Shown: in pieces, positions 57,143-64,000 of the stretch
How positions within the stretch are numbered: position 1 is the stretch's first letter
How the letters are laid out: each line of letters starts with the position of its first letter
Origin: Pedobacter frigiditerrae
GTDB lineage: Bacteria > Bacteroidota > Bacteroidia > Sphingobacteriales > Sphingobacteriaceae
Assembly (NCBI RefSeq): GCF_004331645.1
Contig: NZ_SJSK01000001.1
Location: forward strand, 558,001 to 622,000
DNA length: 64,000 nucleotides
Reading direction: 5' to 3'
Program-made: the position numbers and the translations under genes
The notes under the pieces: model-generated
Database searches by the model: none
Told to the model about the DNA's origin: nothing
What the model saw: the letters and a program-made list of their open reading frames with translations, nothing else

Positions 57143-59560
57143 ATGAAATCTATTTTTAAAACCTTATTGTTGTTTTGCTGCTTAGCAATTAACAATAACT
57201 TATTGGCACAAACCAAGCCAATAAATATTCTTGTTTTAGATGAACAACAGAAACCAATTGAAAATGCAACTGTAGAATTACGCAAAGCTGATAATCAGGC
57301 TTTGGTTAAAGCTGCAATTACGAGCAATAAAGGCAGTGCCGATTTTCAGGTAGCTGATGGGAAATATATTGCAAAAGTAAATGCTTTGGGTTATGCTATT
57401 AAAAATAGCGAAGCGTTCCAAATCCCTTCTGCTACAAATAGCATTGTTGTAATTTTATCAACAAGCAGCAAGAACCTAAATGAAGTTACAGTTACATCAC
57501 AACGACCATTTGTACAAAGAACACAGGGTAAAACTGTGGTTAATGTTGATGCGGGAGTTACGAATGCGGGCACAACAGTTTTAGAGGTCTTAGAGAAATC
57601 GCCAGGTGTTATGGTTGATAGAAATGGCGGCATCAGTTTACAAGGTAAAGCCAGTGTTTTAGTGATGATAGATGATAAACCGACCTATCTTTCTGGTGCA
57701 GAATTGAACAATTTGTTAAATAGCATGAGCTCTTCTCAAGTTAATCAGATTGAATTAATTACAAGTCCTTCAGCTAAGTATGATGCAAGCGGAAATGCTG
57801 GCATCATCAATATCAAAACTAAAAAGAACAGACAAGAAGGTTTTAATGGCAATTTATCAACCAATGTTGGACAAGGAAAATATTTAAAGAGCAACAACTC
57901 TTTAGTGCTGAATTATAGGAAAGGAGTTTTTAACACATTCTTAAATTACAGCTATAACTATAACAAGGGTTTCACCTCTATTTATGCTGATAGGAAGTAT
58001 TTCGACAATAATGGTGCAATAGCGGCGAGGTTAGACCAGCCATCTTATTTAGGGAATAAAGGCAATAACAATACGCTAAAAACTGGGATAGATTTTTACG
58101 CATCGCAAAAAACAACTTTAGGCTTAACACTTACAGGAACAATTGTACAACGAAGGGGAAAAGGTGATGCGGTTGCAACTTGGCTTAATGCTCAAAATGT
58201 AGTTGATTCTGCAATTACTACTTATAGTGGAAGTGATTTTAAATTGAGAAATGGTGCTATAAATGTTTATGGAAGGCATAATATCAACAAAACTCAAGAC
58301 ATTGGCTTTGATGTGGATTATTTGAGATACGGAATTGATAATGACCAAAATTTCCAGAATATAAGAACAGGAATGGTAAATTATAACCAAGGTTCAAGAG
58401 GAGATATCCCTTCTAAACTGAAAATATTTGCAGCAAAGGCCGATTATACTTTACAAATTGGAAAAGATGCAAAGTTTGAAGCAGGTGTAAAAACATCAAA
58501 AATCAATACAGATAATACAGCTGCTTATGAGTTGTTTGATGGTGCCAATTGGAAAGCTGATTTAAAGAAAAGCAATCACTTTTTATATGAAGAAAACATC
58601 AACTCTGTTTACACAAGCATTGAGCACAAAATTAATCGTTTAAGTTATCAGCTGGGTTTACGTTATGAAAATACGCAATACGATGGTAACCAGCTAGGAA
58701 ATTCAGCACAAACTGGAAGTATATTCTCTAAAAAATATGATAATTTGTTTCCATCGGGCTATGTTTCTTATCAGGCAGATTCTGCCAATTCGTTTTCTTT
58801 TACCTCAGGGCGAAGAATTGACAGACCAGCTTATCAAAAGTTAAACCCGTTCGTTTTCATTATTAACAAGTATACTTATCAAAGAGGAAATCCGTTTTTC
58901 TTGCCACAATATACTTGGAACTTTGAGTTAAGTCATTCATTTAAGCAAGTATTAACTACTGCCGTTTCCTATAGTAACATTAAGAACTATTTTTCACAAT
59001 TATTCTTATCAGAAGGAAACGATATTTTGGTTTACACGGAAGGAAACGTGGGACAAATGTACAATCTAGGTGTTTCTGTTTCTACGCAGGTTTCTCCTTT
59101 TAAATGGTGGTCCTTAACTGCACAAAGCAACTTTAATTACAAAAGATTAAGTGGTTACCAAAACGTAAATTATAAATCATCCGTTAAGCAACTGCACACT
59201 AGTATGAACAATCAGTTTAAATTAAGCAAAACCTTAAACGGAGAAATTTCTGGCTTTTATACCACTAAAAACCGCAATGATTTACAAGAACTATTATCGC
59301 CAACTGGCCAGTTATCTGCTGGTTTAGCAAAAACTGTTTTAAAAGGGAAAGGCACTATCAGATTAACAGCAAGAGATATTTTTTACACACAATCTATGGA
59401 AGGTGTAACAGATTTTCCGGGTGCGAGCGAGTACTTCATTTTATGGAGGGATAGCCAAGTTTTAAATGTTGGTTTTAGTTACCGATTTGGTAAACCTTTA
59501 AAAGCTGCGAAACGTAGTACCGGTGGTGCTGGCGATGAGATTAATAGAGCAGGGAGCTAA
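57143..59560 (+). CDS. Outer-membrane beta-barrel receptor (TonB-dependent-like, OMP_b-brl family)
   Basis: An 805-residue protein with signal peptide ending LLAQ (22), a carboxypeptidase-regulatory-like domain (24-110), a plug domain (about 125-230, VLEKSPGVMVDRNGGISLQG and SAKYDASGNAGIINIKTKK) and a C-terminal barrel. The plug motif is that of the widespread Bacteroidota family of outer-membrane receptors, distinct from SusC. Its cargo is unknown; an associated MarR regulator hints at a stress- or metabolite-controlled transporter. No SusD follows. Confidence 0.88.
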   Translation: MKSIFKTLLLFCCLAINNNLLAQTKPINILVLDEQQKPIENATVELRKADNQALVKAAITSNKGSADFQVADGKYIAKVNALGYAIKNSEAFQIPSATNSIVVILSTSSKNLNEVTVTSQRPFVQRTQGKTVVNVDAGVTNAGTTVLEVLEKSPGVMVDRNGGISLQGKASVLVMIDDKPTYLSGAELNNLLNSMSSSQVNQIELITSPSAKYDASGNAGIINIKTKKNRQEGFNGNLSTNVGQGKYLKSNNSLVLNYRKGVFNTFLNYSYNYNKGFTSIYADRKYFDNNGAIAARLDQPSYLGNKGNNNTLKTGIDFYASQKTTLGLTLTGTIVQRRGKGDAVATWLNAQNVVDSAITTYSGSDFKLRNGAINVYGRHNINKTQDIGFDVDYLRYGIDNDQNFQNIRTGMVNYNQGSRGDIPSKLKIFAAKADYTLQIGKDAKFEAGVKTSKINTDNTAAYELFDGANWKADLKKSNHFLYEENINSVYTSIEHKINRLSYQLGLRYENTQYDGNQLGNSAQTGSIFSKKYDNLFPSGYVSYQADSANSFSFTSGRRIDRPAYQKLNPFVFIINKYTYQRGNPFFLPQYTWNFELSHSFKQVLTTAVSYSNIKNYFSQLFLSEGNDILVYTEGNVGQMYNLGVSVSTQVSPFKWWSLTAQSNFNYKRLSGYQNVNYKSSVKQLHTSMNNQFKLSKTLNGEISGFYTTKNRNDLQELLSPTGQLSAGLAKTVLKGKGTIRLTARDIFYTQSMEGVTDFPGASEYFILWRDSQVLNVGFSYRFGKPLKAAKRSTGGAGDEINRAGS

Positions 59561-59689
59561 TCAGTTTTCAGTTGGCGATTTTCAACGAAAATTTGAATCC
59601 AATTAACCTACCAATAGCGTTATGGATTTTCCCGCATTCTTCTATCCGAAAATGCTTGAATCACATTCGCTTATACTGGGCTTCGCTTA

Positions 59690-59723
59690 CGTTTATAAGG
59701 TCTCCTCAAGCGGTATATAAACG
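59690..59723. repeat. Inverted repeat beside the 11-bp tandem array
   Basis: CGTTTATA (59690-59697) pairs with TATAAACG (59716-59723) around an 18-nt loop. It immediately precedes the tandem repeat and may act as terminator for the receptor gene or be part of one interspersed element. Confidence 0.4.
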
Positions 59724-59730
59724 GCAATAT

Positions 59731-59774
59731 AACGTAAGATAAACGAAGGATGAACGTAAGATGAACGAAGGATG
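59731..59774. repeat. Four tandem 11-bp repeats (AACGwAnGATr)
   Basis: The units are AACGTAAGATA, AACGAAGGATG, AACGTAAGATG and AACGAAGGATG, contiguous over 44 bp and alternating in two versions, so the array arose from duplication of a 22-bp pair. It is intergenic, with no reading frame running through it. Confidence 0.85.
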
Positions 59775-59906
59775 ATTAATCAACCACTGATATACAATAC
59801 CACAACGAGTGATCAAGACCGATTCAATAGCTTTCTGTTTTTCTTGGGATTGACTAATTTTTCTCAAATTATAATCAGAACTTAGGTATTTAAATAACCC
59901 ACCTAA

Positions 59907-60374
59907 ATGAAAGAAGAAAAGTGGCTATTGAGAAAAACCTCAGGTTCAAAATCGAAATACAAAGTTAAGGGCGATTATGCTGATGACAAGGTTTCGGACT
60001 TAAACCTGCTTGATGAGTTACCAATACGAGAAAGCATTAAAACATCACGCTCTTTTTTAGATACTAGCTTGGTCAAAAAGTGGCTAAACAATTATATTGA
60101 CCAAGATTTTGATTTCATTTATGCTGAATTCATCAAACGAATACAACCTAAATATTTAGAAGAATACAGAGAATGCATATTCTGGTATACTGAGCCAAAA
60201 TCTAATGTAAGTTTTGATGAAGATGGAAATGTTTATGGAAAATTTATGGGTAAAGTTGTAAAGCTGCCCAACAGCACCACAAGTAAATTTTATGTTGACC
60301 CAGCAACCAATTTACTCAAAAGAATTCCCGAACATCAATTTAAAAGGGAAAAGATTACCTATAAGGATTACTGA
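59907..60374 (+). CDS. Hypothetical cytoplasmic protein
   Basis: I do not recognise this 155-residue protein. It has no signal peptide or membrane segment and is rich in Lys, Asp, Glu and aromatic residues (IDQDFDFIYAEFIKRIQPKY and ECIFWYTEPKSN are its most distinctive stretches). The second half may form a small beta structure. It sits between an outer-membrane receptor and ruvX, and its stop is 48 bp before the ruvX start. Coding is supported by an uninterrupted frame of normal composition. Confidence 0.6.
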   Translation: MKEEKWLLRKTSGSKSKYKVKGDYADDKVSDLNLLDELPIRESIKTSRSFLDTSLVKKWLNNYIDQDFDFIYAEFIKRIQPKYLEEYRECIFWYTEPKSNVSFDEDGNVYGKFMGKVVKLPNSTTSKFYVDPATNLLKRIPEHQFKREKITYKDY

Positions 60375-60408
60375 TAATTAGCTAAAAATTCAGTTTCGCT
60401 AAAAGTCT

Positions 60409-60416
60409 TATCTTTG
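60409..60416 (+). promoter_or_regulatory. TATCTTTG promoter element of ruvX
   Basis: A perfect TAnnTTTG -7 element that ends 6 bp before the ATG at 60423. Transcription would begin almost at the start codon, so the message has a minimal leader or none. Confidence 0.6.
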
Positions 60417-60422
60417 GCAGCT

Positions 60423-60839
60423 ATGGCACGTATCCTTGCTTTTGATTATGGCACCAAACGTATCGGCATTGCCGTAACAGACCCTTTGCAGATTATTGCT
60501 ACAGGATTGGATAATGTACACCCAAAAGACATTGTAGACTACCTTAAAAAGTATTTGCTTACAGAGCAAGTTGAGGCTTTTGTAATTGGCGACCCAAAAC
60601 AAATGGACGGCACCCCTTCAGAATCTGCTCAGCATGTAAAAGGCTTTTCTACCATTTTAAAAAAGAACTTTCCTACTATTCCACAACATTGGATTGATGA
60701 ACGTTATACTTCTAAATTAGCTACACAAACGATCATGCAAAGTGGGCTAAAAAAGAGCGATAGAAGAGATAAAGAAAGGGTTGACACCATAGCTGCCACA
60801 ATAATTCTGCAATATTTTATGGAAAAACCACGTTTATAA
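60423..60839 (+). CDS. ruvX: RuvX/YqgF-type Holliday junction resolvase-like nuclease
   Basis: I start at ATG 60423 (138 residues); an in-frame TTG three codons earlier overlaps the promoter element and is unlikely. The RNase-H-like fold shows [12 protein letters not shown] with catalytic Asp8, [10 protein letters not shown] in strand 4, the DERYTS motif and the terminal [12 protein letters not shown]. It acts in 16S rRNA 5' end processing and possibly in recombination. It is followed after 5 bp by an O-methyltransferase gene. Confidence 0.92.
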   Translation: MARILAFDYGTKRIGIAVTDPLQIIATGLDNVHPKDIVDYLKKYLLTEQVEAFVIGDPKQMDGTPSESAQHVKGFSTILKKNFPTIPQHWIDERYTSKLATQTIMQSGLKKSDRRDKERVDTIAATIILQYFMEKPRL

Positions 60840-60844
60840 GCAAA

Positions 60845-61477
60845 ATGATTAGCGAAGAACTACAAAACTTACTCTTAAATTATTGCGAACCTGAAGACGA
60901 ATTACTTCAGCATATTGACAGGGAAACCAACCTAAAAGTTTTAATGCCCAGAATGTTAAGCGGGCATTATCAAGGTAGGGTTTTGAGTATGTTAAGCAAG
61001 ATGAATAATCCTAAAAGGATTTTAGAGATTGGTACTTTTACTGGTTACGCTACCCTGTGTTTTGCTGAAGGCTTAACAGAAGATGGCATTATTTATACTT
61101 TAGATATTAATGCAGAACTAGAAGATATGGTTCGTGAAAATTTCGCTAAATCACCTCTAAATTCTAAAATCAAATATATTATCGGCGATGCCCAAGCAAC
61201 ATTAAAAACCCTGAGTGAAGAGGTTTTTGATATGGTGTTTATTGATGCCGATAAAAAAAATAATGGCACTTATTACGATTTGGTTTTTGACCAAGTTAAG
61301 CCCGGCGGAATTATAATTGTGGATAATGTGCTGTGGAGTGGAAAAGTGTTGAACAACGCACAAGATAAAGACACCAAAAACATTAGTAATTTTAATGACC
61401 AGATTGCCACAGACAGCAGGGTTGAAAAATTAATTCTGCCAGTGAGAGATGGTCTTTTTGTAATAAGGAAGAAGTAG
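60845..61477 (+). CDS. Class I SAM-dependent O-methyltransferase
   Basis: A 210-residue cytoplasmic enzyme of the catechol/caffeoyl-CoA O-methyltransferase family. Motif I is LEIGTFTGYAT (60-70), the acidic residue of motif II is in YTLDIN, and the metal-binding region is FIDADKKNNGTYYD and IVDNVLWSGKV. It methylates a hydroxyl group with S-adenosylmethionine and a divalent metal; the acceptor is unknown. It is 5 bp downstream of ruvX and likely co-transcribed. Confidence 0.9.
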   Translation: MISEELQNLLLNYCEPEDELLQHIDRETNLKVLMPRMLSGHYQGRVLSMLSKMNNPKRILEIGTFTGYATLCFAEGLTEDGIIYTLDINAELEDMVRENFAKSPLNSKIKYIIGDAQATLKTLSEEVFDMVFIDADKKNNGTYYDLVFDQVKPGGIIIVDNVLWSGKVLNNAQDKDTKNISNFNDQIATDSRVEKLILPVRDGLFVIRKK

Positions 61478-61557
61478 TTTAACTGTATAATTGTTTAAAC
61501 TGGTTAACTGTTAGCATCAATTAAATGATCAGATAATTAACCGATTAACCCAAAGAA

Positions 61558-62259
61558 ATGAAAAAAATATTTACTTTCTGTTTATTCATTTTAATTCTCT
61601 CGAAAGTTAAAGCACAATCTACCGAAGATTACATTGCTGAGCATGTTAACCATGCACAAGAGTTAATGAGGATTCATCAATTACCTGCAAGTTTAATACT
61701 GGCTGTTGCCATACATGAATCTGCAGCAGGGAAAAGCAAGATTGCCAAGTATTTAAATAATCATTTCGGTGTAAAAGGAGAGAATAGTAGTGCCGAAATA
61801 AGGTCTGCTTATCGCGACTACCCGACAGTAGATTCTTCTTATAATCACTTTGTTTCTTTTTTACATAGCAGAACTTATTTTAATGTATTATTTGGTAAAT
61901 ATGACCAATACGATTTCAGGAATTGGGCTAGAGGTATACAACGTGGCGGTTATGCGCATAGCAGAACTTGGTCATCTCAGGTTATTGCATTGATAAACAA
62001 ATACCAGCTTTATCTTTATGATGAAAGACCGGATGATTATACGGAACCCGTGCCGCCTGTTTCAGAAGTTGCAGTAAAAAAAACAACTAGTAGAGGCAGA
62101 ATAAAATCATCAACCAAAAAAACAAATATTTATACTGTTAAAAAAGGCGATAACTTAAATAAATTAGCCGAACGAATTGGAACCACATCCGCAGCATTGA
62201 TGAAGAAAAATGGATTGAAATCAGCTGCGCTACAGCCTGGTCAGAAACTTAAATTATAA
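61558..62259 (+). CDS. Secreted glucosaminidase-LysM protein
   Basis: A 233-residue protein with a signal peptide ending VKAQ (20), a mannosyl-glycoprotein endo-beta-N-acetylglucosaminidase-like domain (GH73-type, about 35-165) in which AVAIHESAAGKSKIAKYLNNH carries the catalytic Glu in HESA, and one LysM (about 190-233, YTVKKGDNLNKLAERIGTT). It would cut peptidoglycan glycan strands while LysM holds it to the wall. Its last base overlaps the start of a related lipoprotein gene, so the two are expressed together. Confidence 0.9.
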   Translation: MKKIFTFCLFILILSKVKAQSTEDYIAEHVNHAQELMRIHQLPASLILAVAIHESAAGKSKIAKYLNNHFGVKGENSSAEIRSAYRDYPTVDSSYNHFVSFLHSRTYFNVLFGKYDQYDFRNWARGIQRGGYAHSRTWSSQVIALINKYQLYLYDERPDDYTEPVPPVSEVAVKKTTSRGRIKSSTKKTNIYTVKKGDNLNKLAERIGTTSAALMKKNGLKSAALQPGQKLKL

Positions 62260-63110
62260 TGAAGAAAACCCTACTATTTTTGGCTGTTGCCATTATCTTT
62301 TTTAGTTCTTGTAAATCGAGGCAATATAGCCGCAACAATAAACAAATTGAAAAGGCCGCAAATAAAGAAAATCCGAATTTTACTACTTATACAACCCTTA
62401 GTTATATAGCCGCTTTTAAAGCAGTGGCGATAGAGGAAATGAATAAGTATGGAATTCCGGCAAGCATAACCCTAGCACAAGGAATTTCCGAATCTGGCAG
62501 TGGAAATAGTAGTTTAGCTAAATATGCGAATAATCATTTTGGTATTAAATGTACATCAGATTGGAAAGGGAAAGCCTATTATAAAGATGATGACCAATCT
62601 AACGATTGTTTTAGGGTCTATAAAGATGCTAGAGAGTCTTATAAAGACCACTCTGAGTTTTTAAAACGTAAACGTTATAGCTTCCTTTTCGAGTTGGATA
62701 AAAACGATTACAGAAACTGGGCAATTGGTTTAAAAACTGCTGGATATGCAACCAATCCAAAATATGCTGATATGCTGATTGGCATTATAGAAAAGTATAA
62801 GTTAAATCAATACGATTCACCAGAATCTGAAAGTGAGAAAGTTGCCAGAGAAGACCGAGTTTTTACGGAGATAAATGCAAATATTCCAGTTGAGAAGAAA
62901 AAGTTTGCACCTATTGAAATTGCACCGAAGGACCCGCCTAGTGCTGCGATCACTACAGCACCAGCTGATGGCTATTATGTGGTAAAACAAGGCGACACTT
63001 TATTTAAAATCTCTCAACTTTTTAAACTAACGGTTGATGAATTGAAGGCTTTGAATAAAATGACCGACAACAACATCAAAATTGGTCAAAAACTATTGGT
63101 AGTTAAATAA
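62259..63110 (+). CDS. Glucosaminidase-LysM lipoprotein
   Basis: A 283-residue paralogue of the preceding gene, starting on the last base of its stop codon (TAATG). The lipobox SSC puts the modified residue at Cys18, so it is membrane-anchored where its sister is free. The glucosaminidase domain (about 50-190) has AQGISESGSGNSSLAKYANN with the catalytic Glu; one LysM lies at the end (YVVKQGDTLFKISQLF, about 239-283). A Pro/Lys-rich linker (about 205-235) separates them. The pair may act on peptidoglycan at different envelope sites. Confidence 0.92.
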   Translation: MKKTLLFLAVAIIFFSSCKSRQYSRNNKQIEKAANKENPNFTTYTTLSYIAAFKAVAIEEMNKYGIPASITLAQGISESGSGNSSLAKYANNHFGIKCTSDWKGKAYYKDDDQSNDCFRVYKDARESYKDHSEFLKRKRYSFLFELDKNDYRNWAIGLKTAGYATNPKYADMLIGIIEKYKLNQYDSPESESEKVAREDRVFTEINANIPVEKKKFAPIEIAPKDPPSAAITTAPADGYYVVKQGDTLFKISQLFKLTVDELKALNKMTDNNIKIGQKLLVVK

Positions 63111-63144
63111 TGTTAATATAAACAAACCTTATTTGCTTATATTG

Positions 63145-63152
63145 TAGTTTTG
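63145..63152 (+). promoter_or_regulatory. TAnnTTTG promoter element before the regulatory-domain protein
   Basis: TAGTTTTG matches the -7 consensus, ending 7 bp before the ATG at 63160. It is another short-leader arrangement like that of ruvX. No clear -33 box is visible. Confidence 0.45.
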
Positions 63153-63159
63153 TAAGCTA

Positions 63160-63927
63160 ATGAAATCTTTAAGCCTATTTCTATTAATGTTATGCTGTTG
63201 TACTCAACTCTTTGCCCAAAATAAAACGGTGCAAGGTTTTGTGGTAGACAAAGATAGCAAATTGAGATTAGCGAAAGTTTACATTTACAACCCGACAACC
63301 GACGAAGGAATTTACAATAACAATAAAGGAGAGTTTACAGCAACTGCAAAGGTTGGAGACACTTTATTTGCAGCCTTGAGTGGTTACGGAATGGATACAG
63401 TAATTTTCAAAGGTCAAAGTGCAATAGCATTTCAACTAAAATCTTTAAGCATCAAACTAAAAGAAGTTAAAATTTACGGTAAAACGCTCACTCCTCAAGA
63501 ACAATATTCAATTCTTAAAAAGGATTACAAATATCAGTTAGATAAAGGAAGTACTAAAGATTTATTTACTATGGGCCTCAATAGAGTTGGTTTAGGCATT
63601 GATGCGATCTATAACCTACTTAGCAGGCAAGGAAAAAATGCAAGGCATTTACAAGCAATTTTAGAACGAGATTATCGAGAAGAAATCATAGATTATCGTT
63701 TTAAACCAGACTATGTTAAAGCACTAACATCGGCCAATGATGCAGAGTTAAAGGATTTTATGTCGCAGTATCGCCCAACTTACCAATTCACCTTGTCTGC
63801 ATCTGAATATGCTTTTGTACTGTTCATCAAAAACAGCTTTGCGTCTTATAAAAGAAACCCTTCTTTATTAAGATTGCCAAGTTTACCTAAGGTAAATATC
63901 CCTAATTTGAGTTATCAAAATCAATGA
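63160..63927 (+). CDS. Exported protein with carboxypeptidase-regulatory-like domain
   Basis: A 255-residue protein with a signal peptide ending LFAQ (20). Residues 22-100 form a carboxypeptidase-regulatory-like/transthyretin-type domain (KTVQGFVVDKDSKLRLAKVYIY, NNNKGEFTATAKVGDTL). The rest is helical and charged with no recognised fold. Such domains are usually extracytoplasmic binding or scaffold modules. Its stop overlaps the ATG of the next gene (ATGA), implying coupled translation. Confidence 0.75.
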   Translation: MKSLSLFLLMLCCCTQLFAQNKTVQGFVVDKDSKLRLAKVYIYNPTTDEGIYNNNKGEFTATAKVGDTLFAALSGYGMDTVIFKGQSAIAFQLKSLSIKLKEVKIYGKTLTPQEQYSILKKDYKYQLDKGSTKDLFTMGLNRVGLGIDAIYNLLSRQGKNARHLQAILERDYREEIIDYRFKPDYVKALTSANDAELKDFMSQYRPTYQFTLSASEYAFVLFIKNSFASYKRNPSLLRLPSLPKVNIPNLSYQNQ

Positions 63928-64000
63928 GGTATTGGTTGTTAATTTTACCAAAACTGCCAGCTAACGCGATGGCAATATTTCCCTTCATTCTACTTAAAAA
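63924..64000 (+). CDS. Start of a further gene, cut by window edge
   Basis: An ATG at 63924 overlaps the previous stop (ATGA) and opens 25 codons to the window edge: MRYWLLILPKLPANAMAIFPFILLK. It is hydrophobic, suggesting a membrane protein or signal anchor. The overlap with the upstream gene supports a real start. No function can be given. Confidence 0.5.
   Translation, partial: MRYWLLILPKLPANAMAIFPFILLK

Larger units (their letters stand above)
59561..59906. other. 346-bp gap with hairpin and short tandem repeat
   Basis: It holds the hairpin at 59690-59723 and four 11-bp repeats at 59731-59774, described separately. No open frame of note; the last 100 bp presumably carry the promoter of the next small gene. 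Confidence 0.5.

Overview
The window looks like a chromosome segment of a Bacteroidota bacterium of the Sphingobacteriaceae type (Pedobacter or a close relative). The reasons are AT-rich DNA, SusC/SusD-type genes, a hybrid two-component regulator, TAnnTTTG promoter elements sitting just before start codons, a GldH-like lipoprotein gene next to a PSP1-domain (RicT) gene, and OMP_b-brl-type outer-membrane receptors. This assignment rests on gene content; no sequence search was run.

Positions 1-33400 are a large xylan/arabinoxylan utilisation region. At the left edge is the first 57 codons of a SusC-like receptor reading leftward. A 1.17-kb gene-free stretch follows, then a rightward group (GH10, acetyl esterase, lipoprotein GH10, GH43 without a CBM). 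A leftward operon runs from 14880 to 5977 (GH43, GH31, GH43-CBM6, GH95, CE1-type esterase). A rightward operon runs from 15126 to 21169 (GH43-CBM6, GH43-CBM6, GH97, GH43-CBM6). A leftward group runs from 26592 to 21173 (GH3 with PA14, GH43, LacI regulator), and a 1382-residue hybrid sensor/AraC regulator follows at 30981-26833. Together these enzymes could cut a beta-1,4-xylan backbone (GH10), remove acetyl and probably hydroxycinnamoyl esters, strip arabinose/xylose (seven GH43) and alpha-linked decorations (GH95, GH31, GH97), and finish oligosaccharides to xylose (GH3, GH43). A secreted alpha/beta hydrolase and a Tat-exported TIM-barrel sugar isomerase-like protein sit at the right border.

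Positions 33500-42700 hold small membrane and hypothetical genes, a DinB-like protein, a CPA1 Na+/H+ antiporter, a sterol-desaturase-type hydroxylase, an ABC-F ATPase, metG and an S66 LD-carboxypeptidase followed by DoxX.

Positions 43176-50659 carry an isolated SusC/SusD pair with no glycosidase beside it and an M14 metallocarboxypeptidase. The remainder is core biology: murF, a thioredoxin-fold protein, holB-ricT-gldH, a MarR regulator with an outer-membrane receptor, ruvX with an O-methyltransferase, two overlapping glucosaminidase-LysM genes, and a carboxypeptidase-regulatory-like protein followed by a gene cut by the right edge.

I recognised no tRNA, rRNA, CRISPR array, transposase or prophage. 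Several strong hairpin terminators and some interspersed-repeat-like elements occur between genes. The locus is a rich but recognisable polysaccharide utilisation locus; I found no convincing evidence of a wholly new system.
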